From assembly GCF_036898825.1 (NCBI RefSeq), contig NZ_JARUND010000002.1, positions 3,782,001 through 3,846,000 of the forward strand: a DNA stretch of 64,000 nt, written 5' to 3'. This document shows positions 7,798 through 16,582 of the stretch, in pieces (the stretch's first letter is position 1; the number at the start of each line of letters is the position of its first letter). Below the pieces are notes generated by a model that was given only the letters and a program-made list of their open reading frames with translations, was not told the DNA's origin and did not search any database. The position numbers and the translations under genes are program-made. The stretch is from Streptomyces sp. B21-083 (GTDB lineage: Bacteria; Actinomycetota; Actinomycetes; Streptomycetales; Streptomycetaceae).

Positions 7798-8748
7798 ATG
7801 CCCGCGCTCCCCACGCTCCTCGTCCTGGACGCCGATCCGCCGCCCCGCCTGGGCCGGCTCACCGGGCGGGCCCGGATCGTGCACGCCGACGAGACCACCC
7901 TCGCCGGGCAACTCCCTTACGCCGACGTCCTGCTCGTCTGGGACTTCGCCTCGCACGCCGTGCGGGCCGCCTGGCCGGGCGAGGGGGCGCGTCCGCGCTG
8001 GGTGCACACCGCGAGCGCCGGTGTGGACCATCTGCTGTGTCCCGAACTCGCCGCGTCCGACACCGTGGTGACCAACGCGCGGGGCATCTTCGACCAGCCC
8101 ATCGCCGAGTACGTCGCCGCCCTGGTCCTCGCGATGGCCAAGGACCTGCCGATGACCCTGCACCTCCAGGAGCAGCGCGAGTGGCGGCACCGGGAGTCGC
8201 AGCGGGTCGCCGGGACGAAGGCCTGCGTCGTCGGGTCGGGCCCCATCGGGCGGGCGATCGCCCGGTATCTCAAGGGACTTGGTGTGACACCGGCGATCGT
8301 CGGGCGCACTCCGCGTACCGGCATCCACGGGCCCGCCGACCTCAACCGGCTGATGGCGCGAGCCGACTGGGTGATCGCCGCCGCTCCCCTCACCGCCGAC
8401 ACGCACCACATGTTCGACACCCGCCGCTTCGGAGTCATGCAGCCCTCGGCGCGTTTCGTCAACGTCGGCCGGGGACAACTCGTCGACGAGGCCGCGCTCG
8501 CCGAGGCGCTGTCGAAGCGGTGGATCGCGGGCGCCGCCCTCGACGTGTTCGAGCACGAGCCGCTCACACCGGACAGCCCGCTGTGGGAGGTGCCCGGGCT
8601 GATCGTCTCCCCGCACATGAGCGGCGACACGGTCGGCTGGCGCGATGAACTCGGGGCGCAGTTCCTCGAGTTGTACGAGCGGTGGGACGCGGGGAAGACA
8701 CTGACGAACGTCGTCGACAAACAGCGCGGGTACGTACCGGGGCACTGA
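7798..8748 (+). CDS. D-2-hydroxyacid dehydrogenase
   Basis: NAD(P)-dependent dehydrogenase of 316 residues that reduces a 2-oxoacid to a D-2-hydroxyacid or the reverse. Visible are the Rossmann motif GSGPIGRAIARYL, the Arg motif NVGRGQLVDE, the Glu of DVFEHEPL and the catalytic His of SPHMSG, which together give the full R-E-H set. The start is ATG 7798; the open frame extends further upstream but with non-coding character. It lies between the racemase-family genes and the ehu transporter on the same strand as the transporter, 247 bp ahead of ehuB, so it is probably functionally linked to breakdown of the imported solute. Confidence 0.88.
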   Translation: MPALPTLLVLDADPPPRLGRLTGRARIVHADETTLAGQLPYADVLLVWDFASHAVRAAWPGEGARPRWVHTASAGVDHLLCPELAASDTVVTNARGIFDQPIAEYVAALVLAMAKDLPMTLHLQEQREWRHRESQRVAGTKACVVGSGPIGRAIARYLKGLGVTPAIVGRTPRTGIHGPADLNRLMARADWVIAAAPLTADTHHMFDTRRFGVMQPSARFVNVGRGQLVDEAALAEALSKRWIAGAALDVFEHEPLTPDSPLWEVPGLIVSPHMSGDTVGWRDELGAQFLELYERWDAGKTLTNVVDKQRGYVPGH

Positions 8749-8995
8749 TCCGACCGGAGGGGCGAACGATGACCGAGCTTGCCGAACTCACCGCAAGCAC
8801 GCACTTCCTCTTTCGGAACGTACCTACACGGAGCGCCACTCCCGGAGGGAGGCTGAGCCAGGAATTTCCCTCATTCATGAGGGGGAGGATTCAAGTACCC
8901 GTTCAACATGACGGGGTTAATGTAACGGTCTTCACCCATACGTTCCCCGCATTCCCCGACGCATAACTCGCACCCTCTCGGGTAGCAGCGCGGCC
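8749..8995 (+). promoter_or_regulatory. Probable promoter/operator region of the ehu operon
   Basis: This 247-bp gap holds two short inverted repeats: CCCTCAT-TC-ATGAGGG at 8868-8883 and GTTA-ATG-TAAC at 8916-8926, within locally lower-GC DNA. An IclR-type regulator is encoded just after the operon and could bind here. A 65-codon frame from ATG 8769 has a good Shine-Dalgarno but poor third-position GC, and I do not accept it as a gene. Confidence 0.4.
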
Positions 8996-9916
8996 ATGGC
9001 TCCATCAAGCGCATCACCACTCGCACCACCATGTCCCAGACGCCGGTCGCTGCTCGCGGGGGTGGCGGCGCTCGGCACGCTCGGTACGCTCGGTTCCCTG
9101 GGCACCGGCTGCAGCCGGGTGTCCGCCGACTCCGGTGTCCCGGGCGGTGACCTTCTCGACCGGCTTCGGGCGCAGGGCGTCGTCCGGCTCGGTATAGCCG
9201 GTGAGATTCCCCAGGGATTCATCGACAAGGACGGCGAGCTGACCGGCGAGGCGCCCGAGCTGGCGCGGGTCATCTTCAAGCGGCTGGGGGTGGACCGGGT
9301 CCAGCCCGTACCCACCGAGTTCGGGTCGCTCATTCCGGGGCTGAATTCACAGCAGTTCGATGTCGTGGCCGCCGGGATGTACGTCAATCCGGAACGCTGC
9401 GAGCAGGTGATCTTCGCCGATCCCGACTACCAGATGCTCGATTCCTTCATTGTCCGCAAGGGAAATCCCAAGGATCTTCACAATTATCGGGACATTGTCG
9501 AGAAGAAGGCCAAACTCGCGACCGGTACCGGATATGCCCAGATCCAGCACGCCGTCGAGGCGGGATACAAGGAAGGCGATCTTCTGATCGTGCCGGACCA
9601 GGTGGCCGGACTGAACGCCGTCGAGGCCGGGCGCGTCGACGCGTTCTCCGGTACGGCGGTCACCGTCCGGCTGGTCGCGAAGAACTCCCGCAAGGCGGAG
9701 TCCGCCGAGGCGTTCGCCCCGATCATCGACGGCAAGCCGCGGGTCGACGGCGGCGCCTTCGCGTTCCGGCTGCCCGAGACGAAGCTCCGGGACGCCTTCA
9801 ACGTGGAGCTGCACAAGATGAAGAAGAGCGGCGAGGTGTTCCGCATCCTCCGGCCGTTCGGCTTCACGCAGGACGAGATGACCGATCTCACGGCGAAGGA
9901 GTTGTGCGACGCATGA
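8996..9916 (+). CDS. ehuB: Ectoine/hydroxyectoine ABC transporter substrate-binding lipoprotein
   Basis: Family 3 solute-binding protein of the EhuB type. The N-terminus is RRRSLLAGVAALGTL followed by lipobox LGTGC, so it is an exported lipoprotein, possibly by Tat. The body matches EhuB throughout: VRLGIAGEIPQGFID, GEAPELARVIFKRLG, EFGSLIPGLNSQQFDVVAAG, FADPDYQMLDSFIVRKGNP, LATGTGYAQI and GRVDAFSGTAVTVR. It captures the solute outside the membrane for the EhuCD permease. Its TGA overlaps the ATG of ehuC (ATGA). The substrate name comes from family identity only; a related amino-acid-like solute cannot be excluded. Confidence 0.88.
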   Translation: MAPSSASPLAPPCPRRRSLLAGVAALGTLGTLGSLGTGCSRVSADSGVPGGDLLDRLRAQGVVRLGIAGEIPQGFIDKDGELTGEAPELARVIFKRLGVDRVQPVPTEFGSLIPGLNSQQFDVVAAGMYVNPERCEQVIFADPDYQMLDSFIVRKGNPKDLHNYRDIVEKKAKLATGTGYAQIQHAVEAGYKEGDLLIVPDQVAGLNAVEAGRVDAFSGTAVTVRLVAKNSRKAESAEAFAPIIDGKPRVDGGAFAFRLPETKLRDAFNVELHKMKKSGEVFRILRPFGFTQDEMTDLTAKELCDA

Positions 9917-10557
9917 CCTCCGGACTCTGGGAGCTAGTGCTCAAGGGAGTCTGGGTCACAGTCCAACTCCTCTTCTTCAGCGCGTTGTTGGGTGGCGTCG
10001 TCGCCTTCGCCGTCGGGATCGCGCGAACTCACCGGCTGCGGTCCGTGCGCTTCCTCGCCGGCTGCTACACCGAGGTCTTCCGCGGCACCTCGGCACTCGT
10101 GATGATCTTCTGGGTGTACTTCGTGCTGCCGCCCGCCTTCGGCTGGCAGCTCGTGCCCATGTGGGCGGGCACACTCGCGCTCGGGCTGACCTACGGGGCG
10201 TACGGCACGGAGATCGTGCGCGGCGCGCTGAACGCCGTCGACCCCGCGCAGCGTGAGGGCGGGATCGCGCTCGGGTTCACGCCCTGGCAGCGGATGCGGC
10301 TGATCCTGCTGCCGCAGGCGGTGCCGGAGATGATCCCCTCCTTCGGCAACCTGCTGATCGAGCTGCTCAAGGGCACCGCGCTGGTCTCCGTCATGGGCAT
10401 GGCCGACCTGGCCTTCAGCGGCAACCTGGTGCGGCTCGCGCTGCAGGAGAGCGCGGAGATCTACACGTACATCCTGCTGATCTACTTCGTGATCGCCTTC
10501 CTCCTCACCCGGCTCATGCGCGGGCTGGAGAAGCGGCTGAAGGGCGGTGTCGCGTGA
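9913..10557 (+). CDS. ehuC: EhuC-type ABC transporter permease
   Basis: Inner-membrane permease of the His/Glu/Gln family with several hydrophobic segments. The coupling EAA loop is visible as EGGIALGFTPWQRMRLILLPQAV. The chosen start ATG 9913 overlaps the ehuB stop, a typical coupled arrangement; GTG 9904 is an alternative three codons earlier. It pairs with EhuD to form the channel energised by EhuA. The stop overlaps the GTG start of ehuD (GTGA). Confidence 0.88.
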   Translation: MTSGLWELVLKGVWVTVQLLFFSALLGGVVAFAVGIARTHRLRSVRFLAGCYTEVFRGTSALVMIFWVYFVLPPAFGWQLVPMWAGTLALGLTYGAYGTEIVRGALNAVDPAQREGGIALGFTPWQRMRLILLPQAVPEMIPSFGNLLIELLKGTALVSVMGMADLAFSGNLVRLALQESAEIYTYILLIYFVIAFLLTRLMRGLEKRLKGGVA

Positions 10558-11204
10558 CGTGGGACTGGGGCGCCGTACGCGAGTTCATGCCGCACTTCTG
10601 GGACGGGCTGCTCGTCACCCTTCAGGCGCTGGCCCTCGGGTCGCTGATCTCGTTCACGCTGGGGCTGGTCTGGGCGCTGCTGATGCGGACGCCGACGCGC
10701 TGGGTGCGCTGGCCGGTCGGGGTGGTCACGGAGTTCGTGCGGGACACCCCGCTGCTCGTGCAGCTGTTCTTCCTCTTCTACGTGCTCCCCGAGTGGGGCA
10801 TCGCCGCCTCCGCGCTGACCACCGGTGTCCTCGCGATCGGGCTGCACTACTCGACGTACACGATGCAGGTCTACCGCGCCGGCATCGAGGGCGTGCCGCC
10901 GGGCCAGTGGGAGGCGGCCACCGCGCTCAGCCTGCCCCTGCGGCGCACCTGGACGGCCGTGATCCTTCCGCAGGCGGTGCGCCGGGTCGTCCCGGCGCTC
11001 GGAAACTACGTGATCGCGATGCTCAAGGACACGCCGCTGCTGATGACGATCACCGTGCTGGAGATGCTCGGGGAGGCGCGGCTCTTCTCCCAGGAGCACT
11101 TCCAGTTCACCGAGCCGCTGACCGTGATCGGCGTCGCCTTCGTCCTCATCTCCTTCCCCGCCTCCCTCCTCGTACGAGCTCTGGAGCGACGCCTTGCCAG
11201 TTGA
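10554..11204 (+). CDS. ehuD: EhuD-type ABC transporter permease
   Basis: Second permease of the importer, 216 residues. The N-terminal segment (FMPHFWDGLLVTLQALALGS) and the EAA loop (EAATALSLPLRRTWTAVILP) are typical of the polar amino-acid/ectoine class. The GTG start overlaps the ehuC stop and the last codons overlap the start of the ATPase gene by 11 bp, so all four genes should be translated from one mRNA. Confidence 0.88.
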   Translation: MTWDWGAVREFMPHFWDGLLVTLQALALGSLISFTLGLVWALLMRTPTRWVRWPVGVVTEFVRDTPLLVQLFFLFYVLPEWGIAASALTTGVLAIGLHYSTYTMQVYRAGIEGVPPGQWEAATALSLPLRRTWTAVILPQAVRRVVPALGNYVIAMLKDTPLLMTITVLEMLGEARLFSQEHFQFTEPLTVIGVAFVLISFPASLLVRALERRLAS

Positions 11205-11970
11205 CACCGACAAAAGCCCTGTTTCAGACACGCCCACGGAACTGGTCAGGCTGGACCAGGTCACCAAGCGGTTCGGTGAGCAGACCGTTCTCGACAAGCT
11301 GAGCCTCTCCGTCGAGGCGGGGCGGCATGTCACGCTCATCGGTCCGTCCGGGTCCGGCAAGACGACCATCCTGCGGATGCTGATGACCCTGGCCAAGCCG
11401 GACGCGGGCACGATCACCGTCGACGGGGAGGCACTGTTCCCGGCGCCCGAGAAGCAGGTCCGCGAGGTGCGGAAGAAGATCGGGATGGTGTTCCAGCACT
11501 TCAACCTGTTCCCGAACATGAGCGTGCTGCGCAACATCACCGAGGCGCCCGTCACCGTCCTGGGCCTCTCGAAGGAGGAGGCGGAGGCACGCGGGCGCGA
11601 CCTGCTGGAACTGGTGGGCCTCGCCGACAAGTGCGACGAGCGGCCGTCCCGGCTGTCGGGCGGACAGCAGCAACGGGTGGCGATCGCGCGGGCGCTGGCC
11701 ATGCGCCCCCAGGTACTGCTGCTCGACGAGGTGACCTCCGCGCTCGACCCCGAGCTGGTCGCGGGCGTCCTCGACGTGCTGCGGGACATCGCCCGCACCA
11801 CCGACATCACGATGCTCTGCGTGACCCACGAGATGGGGTTCGCCCGGGACATCTCCGACCAAGTGCTGATGTTCGATTCTGGCCATGTGATCGAGTCCGG
11901 TCCGCCGGAGCAGATCTTCAGCGACCCGAAGCAGGACAGAACGCGCGAATTCCTCAGCGCGATGCTCTGA
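11194..11970 (+). CDS. ehuA: EhuA-type ABC transporter ATPase
   Basis: ATP-binding subunit of 258 residues: Walker A GPSGSGKTT, Q-loop MVFQHFNLFP, signature LSGGQQQR, Walker B VLLLDEVTSALD and switch His in VTHEMGFARD. The start is TTG 11194, inside ehuD, because the conserved ELVRLDQVTKRFG begins soon after; ATG alternatives would be too short. It completes the ehuBCDA operon. Confidence 0.9.
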   Translation: MPVDTDKSPVSDTPTELVRLDQVTKRFGEQTVLDKLSLSVEAGRHVTLIGPSGSGKTTILRMLMTLAKPDAGTITVDGEALFPAPEKQVREVRKKIGMVFQHFNLFPNMSVLRNITEAPVTVLGLSKEEAEARGRDLLELVGLADKCDERPSRLSGGQQQRVAIARALAMRPQVLLLDEVTSALDPELVAGVLDVLRDIARTTDITMLCVTHEMGFARDISDQVLMFDSGHVIESGPPEQIFSDPKQDRTREFLSAML

Positions 11971-12182
11971 CCGCGCCGGAGAGGCGACGAAAGGCTACGA
12001 AAGCCCACGAGGAGCAATCTCCTCGATGCCTCTGTCATATGCCAGCTGAACAATCCCCTGCTAGGAGGCCGCGACCCCGGCGACAATCTCGTCAACGCCC
12101 CCTCCGCGTAGCCCCCTTGGCGGCTATCGTGGAGGGGATTGGCTGTCCGGATCACGGCTAAAAGCAAGCCAGGGGGAACACC

Positions 12183-12941
12183 GTGGCTCTCAAGCACGAG
12201 CCGACCGCGCCGCATCACTCGACCCAGGACGCCCTGCGCGTCCTGGAAACGGTGGCGCGACACTCCGCCGGTGTCACCGACGCCGAAATCGCACGCCAGA
12301 CCCGCCTCGGCACGGACCGGCTCACCCCCCTCCTGCGCATGCTGCGCCGCGAGGGATACGTCGAACAGGCCGCCGACGGTTCGTACGTCACCGGCACCGC
12401 CCTCAGCCGCCTCGGCTCCACGCACGGCCACGACCAGGCCCTGCGCGCCCAGCTCCAGCACACCCTCGACCGGCTGCGCGACTCGGTGGGCGCGGCCGTC
12501 TACATGAGCCGGTACGTCGACGGCGAGATCCACATCACCCAGTGCGCCGACAGCGCGGCGACGCCCGCGGTCAACGAGTGGGTCGACTTCCGCTCGGCCG
12601 CGCACGCGAGCGCGATCGGCAAGAGCCTGCTGGGCCAGCTCGACCACAACAGCCGCCGCGACCATCTCGCCCGCCACAAACTGGCCCGCCTCACCTCGCA
12701 CACGATCACCAACGAGCGGCTCCTGCTCTCCCACCTGGAGACCCAGCCACCCACGGTGCCGGTCCTCGACCTCCAGGAGTACGCGGTCGGCACGGTCTGC
12801 GCGGCGGTCCCGATCACGGCCGGCGCCACGGTCGGCTGCCTCGCTCTCTCCCTCCCCCTCCGCCACGCCCACCGCCTGCGCCAGGCGGCGGACCGCCTGA
12901 ACCGGAGCGCGGGACCGGTACTGCTCTCACTGGCGATCTAG
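12183..12941 (+). CDS. IclR-family transcriptional regulator
   Basis: 252 residues with an N-terminal winged helix (DALRVLETVARHSAGVTDAE, then LRREGYVEQ) and a C-terminal IclR ligand-binding domain (AHASAIGKSLLGQL, then VGTVCAAVPITAG). GTG 12183 follows AGGGGG. It lies on the same strand directly after ehuA, so it probably controls uptake and catabolism in response to a metabolite. A terminator follows. The 212-bp gap before it shows no clear gene. Confidence 0.85.
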   Translation: MALKHEPTAPHHSTQDALRVLETVARHSAGVTDAEIARQTRLGTDRLTPLLRMLRREGYVEQAADGSYVTGTALSRLGSTHGHDQALRAQLQHTLDRLRDSVGAAVYMSRYVDGEIHITQCADSAATPAVNEWVDFRSAAHASAIGKSLLGQLDHNSRRDHLARHKLARLTSHTITNERLLLSHLETQPPTVPVLDLQEYAVGTVCAAVPITAGATVGCLALSLPLRHAHRLRQAADRLNRSAGPVLLSLAI

Positions 12942-12961
12942 CCTCAGCGACTCCCCTGCCA

Positions 12962-12990
12962 CCTGGTCCGGAGCACTCTCCCGGACCAGG
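12962..12990 (+). terminator. Terminator after the IclR gene
   Basis: CCTGGTCCGG and CCGGACCAGG form a 10-bp perfect stem with a 9-nt loop, followed by TAGTATTTTTCC, a clear rho-independent terminator ahead of the second tRNA-Lys. Confidence 0.85.
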
Positions 12991-13037
12991 TAGTATTTTT
13001 CCTGTCGCCAGCCGCGAGAGCGGTCGGCGAGAGTCAC

Positions 13038-13111
13038 GCGCCGCTAGCTCAGTTGGTTAGAGCAGCTGACTCTTAATCAGCGGGTCCGGGGTTCGAGTCC
13101 CTGGCGGCGCA
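13038..13111 (+). tRNA. tRNA-Lys (CUU), copy 2
   Basis: 74 nt, base-for-base the same as the copies at 1096 and 24423, with anticodon CTT in loop CTCTTAA and no encoded CCA. Its 5' flank does not share the CGACGTCA element seen upstream of the other two copies. Confidence 0.97.
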
Positions 13112-13119
13112 CAGTGTGT

Positions 13120-13159
13120 GACCAAAGGCATCCTTCTCATCGGAAGGGTGCCTTTGGTC
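13120..13159 (+). terminator. Terminator of tRNA-Lys copy 2
   Basis: GACCAAAGGCA pairs with TGCCTTTGGTC (11 bp), with further pairing inside the loop (CCTTC/GAAGG), ending in CGTTTCC 8 nt after the tRNA. Confidence 0.85.
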
Positions 13160-13292
13160 GTTTCCGGGGCCCCCTACCCGCCTGGAAGAGCCACTTTTGC
13201 AATAGGAGATTCGCGCGGCTTTCAATCACGCTTCCGGCACTCCCGAACTGACCGAGCCTCGCGCGAGGTGCACCTCCGTGAGGGAGCCGAGG

Positions 13293-16055
13293 TCAGAGTG
13301 CGTTCTGGCCGACGTCCAAGCGGTCGATCCAGCCGCCGAGGGACTCCCAGCCTGACCAGCCGTTGCTCGGGGCCGTCTGCCACATGTGCCACACGGCCTG
13401 GTCGGAGCCCCGGGCGAAGATCTCCAGGCGACCGTCGTTGTTCTGGCTGACGTAGAGGTCGTCGATCCAGCCGCCCAGGGACTCCCAGCCCGACCAGCCG
13501 TTGCTCGGGGCCGTCTGCCACATGTGCCACACGGCCTGGTCGGAACCCCGGGCGAAGATCTCCAGGCGACCGTCGGCGTTCTGTACGACCTTGATCATGT
13601 CGACCCAGCCGCCCAGGGACTCCCAGCCCGACCAGCCGTTGCTGGGGGCGGTCTGCCACATGTGCCACACGGCTCCGTCAGAGCCCCGGGCGAAGATCTC
13701 CAGGCGACCGTCGGCGTTGCGGGCTGTGGTGAGGCGGTCGATCCAGCCGCCGAGGGACTCCCAGCCGGACCAGCCGCTGCCGGGTGCCATCTGCCACTTG
13801 TGCCATACGGCCTGGTCCGAGCCGCGTGCGAACATCTCGAGGCGTCCGTCCGCGTTGTGGTCAACGCTGATCATGTCGACCCAGCCGCCCAGGGACTCCC
13901 AGCCCGACCAGCCGTTGTTCGGGGCGGTCTGCCACATGTGCCACACGGCCTGGTCGGAACCCCGGGCGAAGATCTCCAGGCGGCCGTCGTTGTTCTGAGC
14001 CACGGACAAGTTGTCGATCCAGCCGCCCAGGGACTCCCAGCCCGACCAGCCATTGTTCGGGGCCGTCTGCCACATGTGCCACACGGCCTGGTCGGAACCC
14101 CGGACGAAAAGCTCCAGGCGGCCGTCCGCGTTGCGGCCGTGAGTGACCATGTCGACCCAGCCGCCGAGGGACTCCCAGCCCGACCAGCCGTTGTTGAGGG
14201 CTGTCTGCCACTTGTGCCACACCGCTTGGTCTCCGCCACGGGCGAAGATCTCCATGCGGCCGACCGCGTTCTGCGAGGCCTCCCGTACGGCCGCGCCCGC
14301 GTTGAGGAGGCTACCGACCAGCTTGGTCGGGTCCGGGTCGGGGGTGACCTGCGTTCCCGTGGCCTGGAGGATCCGGCGCACGTCGGCGTGGGTGAGACCG
14401 GGATTCGCGGACAGCATCAGTGCCGCCGCGCCGGCGACCTTCGGCGTCGCCCCGGACGTGCCGCCGAAGGCGTTGCGGTACGCGGTGTCGGAGCCGCTGT
14501 CGCACGTCAGGTCGTGTGAGCTGTCACCGGGGGCGCAGACGACGATGCGGGAGCCGTAGTTGCTGAACCAGGCGCGCTGGTTGACCGAGGCGTCGTACGC
14601 CGTGGCGCCGACGAGGATCGAGCCCGTCTCCGGGATCTGCGAGCCGTCATCGGCCAGCGAGGCGTCCTTGTCGCCGTTGCCCGCCGCCACGCAAACAACC
14701 ACGCCGTCGGCGATCGCCGTCTTGATGGCCGCGTTGACCGACGGCACCTGTTCGTAGTTGCCGAAGGCACTTGTCTGGACCTCAAGAATGATGACCTTGC
14801 GTCGGCCGCCGCTATCGGTGGTGCGCACCCAGTCGATGCCGCGCGCCCAGGCGTTGCCGCCGAGATCCGGGCCGGTGCCGGAGTCCGCCTGGACCGGCCA
14901 CAGCGTGGCGTCGTACGCGATACCGGCCATGCCGACGTTGTTGGTCGAAGCGCCGCTCAGACCCATGACCCCGGTTCCGTGGTAGACCGAGCCGCCGTGG
15001 GACACGTCGGTGGTGCCGTCGAAGGCGTTGTGCGTCTGCGCGATGTTGGGCGCGAGGTCCTGGTGTGAGGTGCGGCAGCCCCAGTCGACGTCGGCGATCA
15101 CCACACCGCCGCCGGTGGAACGGCTCCACGCCTGATCGACCCCGCAGCGGAAGATGTACCACTGGTTCTCGAGGCCCGTGGATGTGTCCACGACCAAGGT
15201 GCCGCCCGTCCCCACCAGCGGCTCGCTCAGCGGGCCCGCCGCGGCGAGCGTTCCCGCGCCCGCGGTGACCGTCGGCGGCAGCGCGCTGGGGACCGCTATG
15301 GCCCGCAGGACCTCAGGCAGCGCGTCCAGGCGCTGCGCGATCGCGACGGTGTCGGAGTCGTCGGCGAAGTGCAGGGTGAGGAACCGTGCGAGATGCGGTG
15401 TCTCATGTCCCTGGGCGGCCGCGTTCGCCTGGACTGCCGTGGCCTCCTCGGGGGTGATCTCGAAGGTCGGTTCCGCGGCAACGAGGTTGCTGGCCTCGAT
15501 GATTCTGTTGAACTCGGTGAGCGTCGGCCCTTCGGTGAGGCTGCGTATCTCGGCGGGCGCGCCGTCGCCGCGCTCGGCGAGTGCCGGGGTGACGCCTTCG
15601 CGGAACTCGACCTCCACCACGCCCGGTTCGTACGACGGGCCTTGAGGGGAGATGCCTTCGGGGCCGCCGAAGCGTGGGAGCGGAGTGTGGCCGTCGTCCG
15701 GTGCCGTGGACGGACCGCGGGCGGCCGGTGCGCCGCCCGGCCGCGCCAGTTCGGCTGGTTCCTTGGGACCAGACTTGGCGGTGGCCGGCATCGGCATCGG
15801 CGCCCCGGAGGGTGCGGGCATGCCGGGTGCCCGCATCCCGGCGGGCCTCCCGGTGGCGGCCGCCGGATTCATGCCGGGCGCCTGCATACCCCCGGCCTCG
15901 GGACGTGCGGAGGCCGGCCTGCCGCCGGGGACCGGCATGTCACCGGCCCTCCTCGCAGGCGTGCCGGACGTCGAGGGGACGGGCATGCCGGACTGCTGGG
16001 CCGAGGGCTTGTGCCGGCCGTTGCCGGCGTCGTACCGGTTGCCGTGATGTGACAT
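13293..16055 (-). CDS. Leaderless subtilase (S8) with C-terminal seven-repeat DUF346/PLL-like propeller
   Basis: 920 residues. 1-120: Met/Pro/Gly-rich disordered region (repeated GMPAP/MPVP motifs) with no signal peptide. About 145-260: propeptide-like region. About 310-560: subtilase domain with Asp324 (DWG in place of DTG), His359 (YHGTGV), oxyanion Asn460 (AAGN) and Ser534 (GTSGATP). 598-917: seven repeats of about 46 residues, each with DGRLEIFARGSD-AVWH-WQ and WSGWESLGGW, matching DUF346, the repeat of the Photorhabdus PLL lectins, whose propeller is seven-bladed. ATG 16055 follows GGAGGAG. The protease probably is active and targeted by glycan binding. How a leaderless protein reaches its target is unknown; cell lysis or a contractile injection system are guesses. 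Confidence 0.88.
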   Translation of the reverse strand: MSHHGNRYDAGNGRHKPSAQQSGMPVPSTSGTPARRAGDMPVPGGRPASARPEAGGMQAPGMNPAAATGRPAGMRAPGMPAPSGAPMPMPATAKSGPKEPAELARPGGAPAARGPSTAPDDGHTPLPRFGGPEGISPQGPSYEPGVVEVEFREGVTPALAERGDGAPAEIRSLTEGPTLTEFNRIIEASNLVAAEPTFEITPEEATAVQANAAAQGHETPHLARFLTLHFADDSDTVAIAQRLDALPEVLRAIAVPSALPPTVTAGAGTLAAAGPLSEPLVGTGGTLVVDTSTGLENQWYIFRCGVDQAWSRSTGGGVVIADVDWGCRTSHQDLAPNIAQTHNAFDGTTDVSHGGSVYHGTGVMGLSGASTNNVGMAGIAYDATLWPVQADSGTGPDLGGNAWARGIDWVRTTDSGGRRKVIILEVQTSAFGNYEQVPSVNAAIKTAIADGVVVCVAAGNGDKDASLADDGSQIPETGSILVGATAYDASVNQRAWFSNYGSRIVVCAPGDSSHDLTCDSGSDTAYRNAFGGTSGATPKVAGAAALMLSANPGLTHADVRRILQATGTQVTPDPDPTKLVGSLLNAGAAVREASQNAVGRMEIFARGGDQAVWHKWQTALNNGWSGWESLGGWVDMVTHGRNADGRLELFVRGSDQAVWHMWQTAPNNGWSGWESLGGWIDNLSVAQNNDGRLEIFARGSDQAVWHMWQTAPNNGWSGWESLGGWVDMISVDHNADGRLEMFARGSDQAVWHKWQMAPGSGWSGWESLGGWIDRLTTARNADGRLEIFARGSDGAVWHMWQTAPSNGWSGWESLGGWVDMIKVVQNADGRLEIFARGSDQAVWHMWQTAPSNGWSGWESLGGWIDDLYVSQNNDGRLEIFARGSDQAVWHMWQTAPSNGWSGWESLGGWIDRLDVGQNAL
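13305..14270 (-). repeat. Seven tandem 138-bp coding repeats
   Basis: The same string (for example GTCGATCCAGCCGCC on the + strand) recurs at 13323, 13461, 13599 and onward at an exact 138-bp period, giving seven near-identical units that code the propeller blades of the subtilase. The high DNA identity suggests recent duplication or gene conversion and makes this stretch prone to copy-number change and misassembly. Confidence 0.9.
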
Positions 16056-16149
16056 GGCTCCTCCGAGAGATGAGCGGGAGCTGCCTTGGGAAGGGCGAAC
16101 TCGCGGTGGTATCAGGGCGAGTTCAGACAGCGTGACGAGATTCGAGTGC

Positions 16150-16560
16150 GGCTTCCGGAGTGGTCACAGGAGGCCGTATGTCGGTGCCGGGCACCGCACC
16201 CGGCGTTGCGGGAGCAGCTCTGGCTGCTGCGGGACTATCTGCCGGAGGCGGCGGGCTTCGCAGGACGACCGGGCCGCACTTGTCGCGCGGCCCGTCGAAC
16301 TGCCCGACAGCGGGACACAGGTCGAGGCCGTGCCTGTGTCGTACGACTGTACGGACGGGGTTCGCGGCTGCGTTTTGGCGGTGGCCCGCCGCTTATCTCG
16401 ACCCGTGGGTGCGGGCCGGGACCTCGTTGTTCGCGCGGGCGGGGGACGATTTCGTCACGCCTGGCGGTGCGTCGGCACGCGGACGATCTGGGCGCGGGCG
16501 GCTGGAGCGGCGGTGCGGCGACCTGCTCGGGCTCGAGTCCCTCGATGTGGAGTTCGGCCG
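16150..16560 (+). pseudogene. Frameshifted remnant of a class I SAM-dependent methyltransferase
   Basis: Successive frames on the + strand give pieces in the right order: HPALREQLWLLRDYLPEAA, then DDRAALVARPVELPDSGTQV with VPVSYDCTDG, then AAFWRWPAAYLDPWVRAGTS and FARAGDDFVTPG, then RRCGDLLGLESLDVEF. This order resembles the C-terminal half of Streptomyces methyltransferases that contain YDCTDGF..AFWRRPEAYLDP. At least three frame changes are needed and the N-terminal SAM-binding half is absent, so the gene is dead. It fills the gap between the subtilase and the crystallin-fold gene. No database search was possible. Confidence 0.55.
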
Positions 16561-16582
16561 CTCGTGGCCGACCGTTCGTGGC

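Noticed and set aside
8769..8966. 65-codon frame with a good Shine-Dalgarno before ehuB
   Set aside because: Third codon positions are not GC-biased in its second half, the peptide is not protein-like, and the DNA carries inverted repeats expected of a control region.
10482..12872. 796-codon minus-strand frame across the ehu operon and IclR gene
   Set aside because: It crosses several well-supported genes on the other strand and has low-complexity charged composition.
13305..14270. Regular repeats as a CRISPR array
   Set aside because: The units are contiguous 138-bp coding repeats without unique spacers; no cas genes are present in the window.
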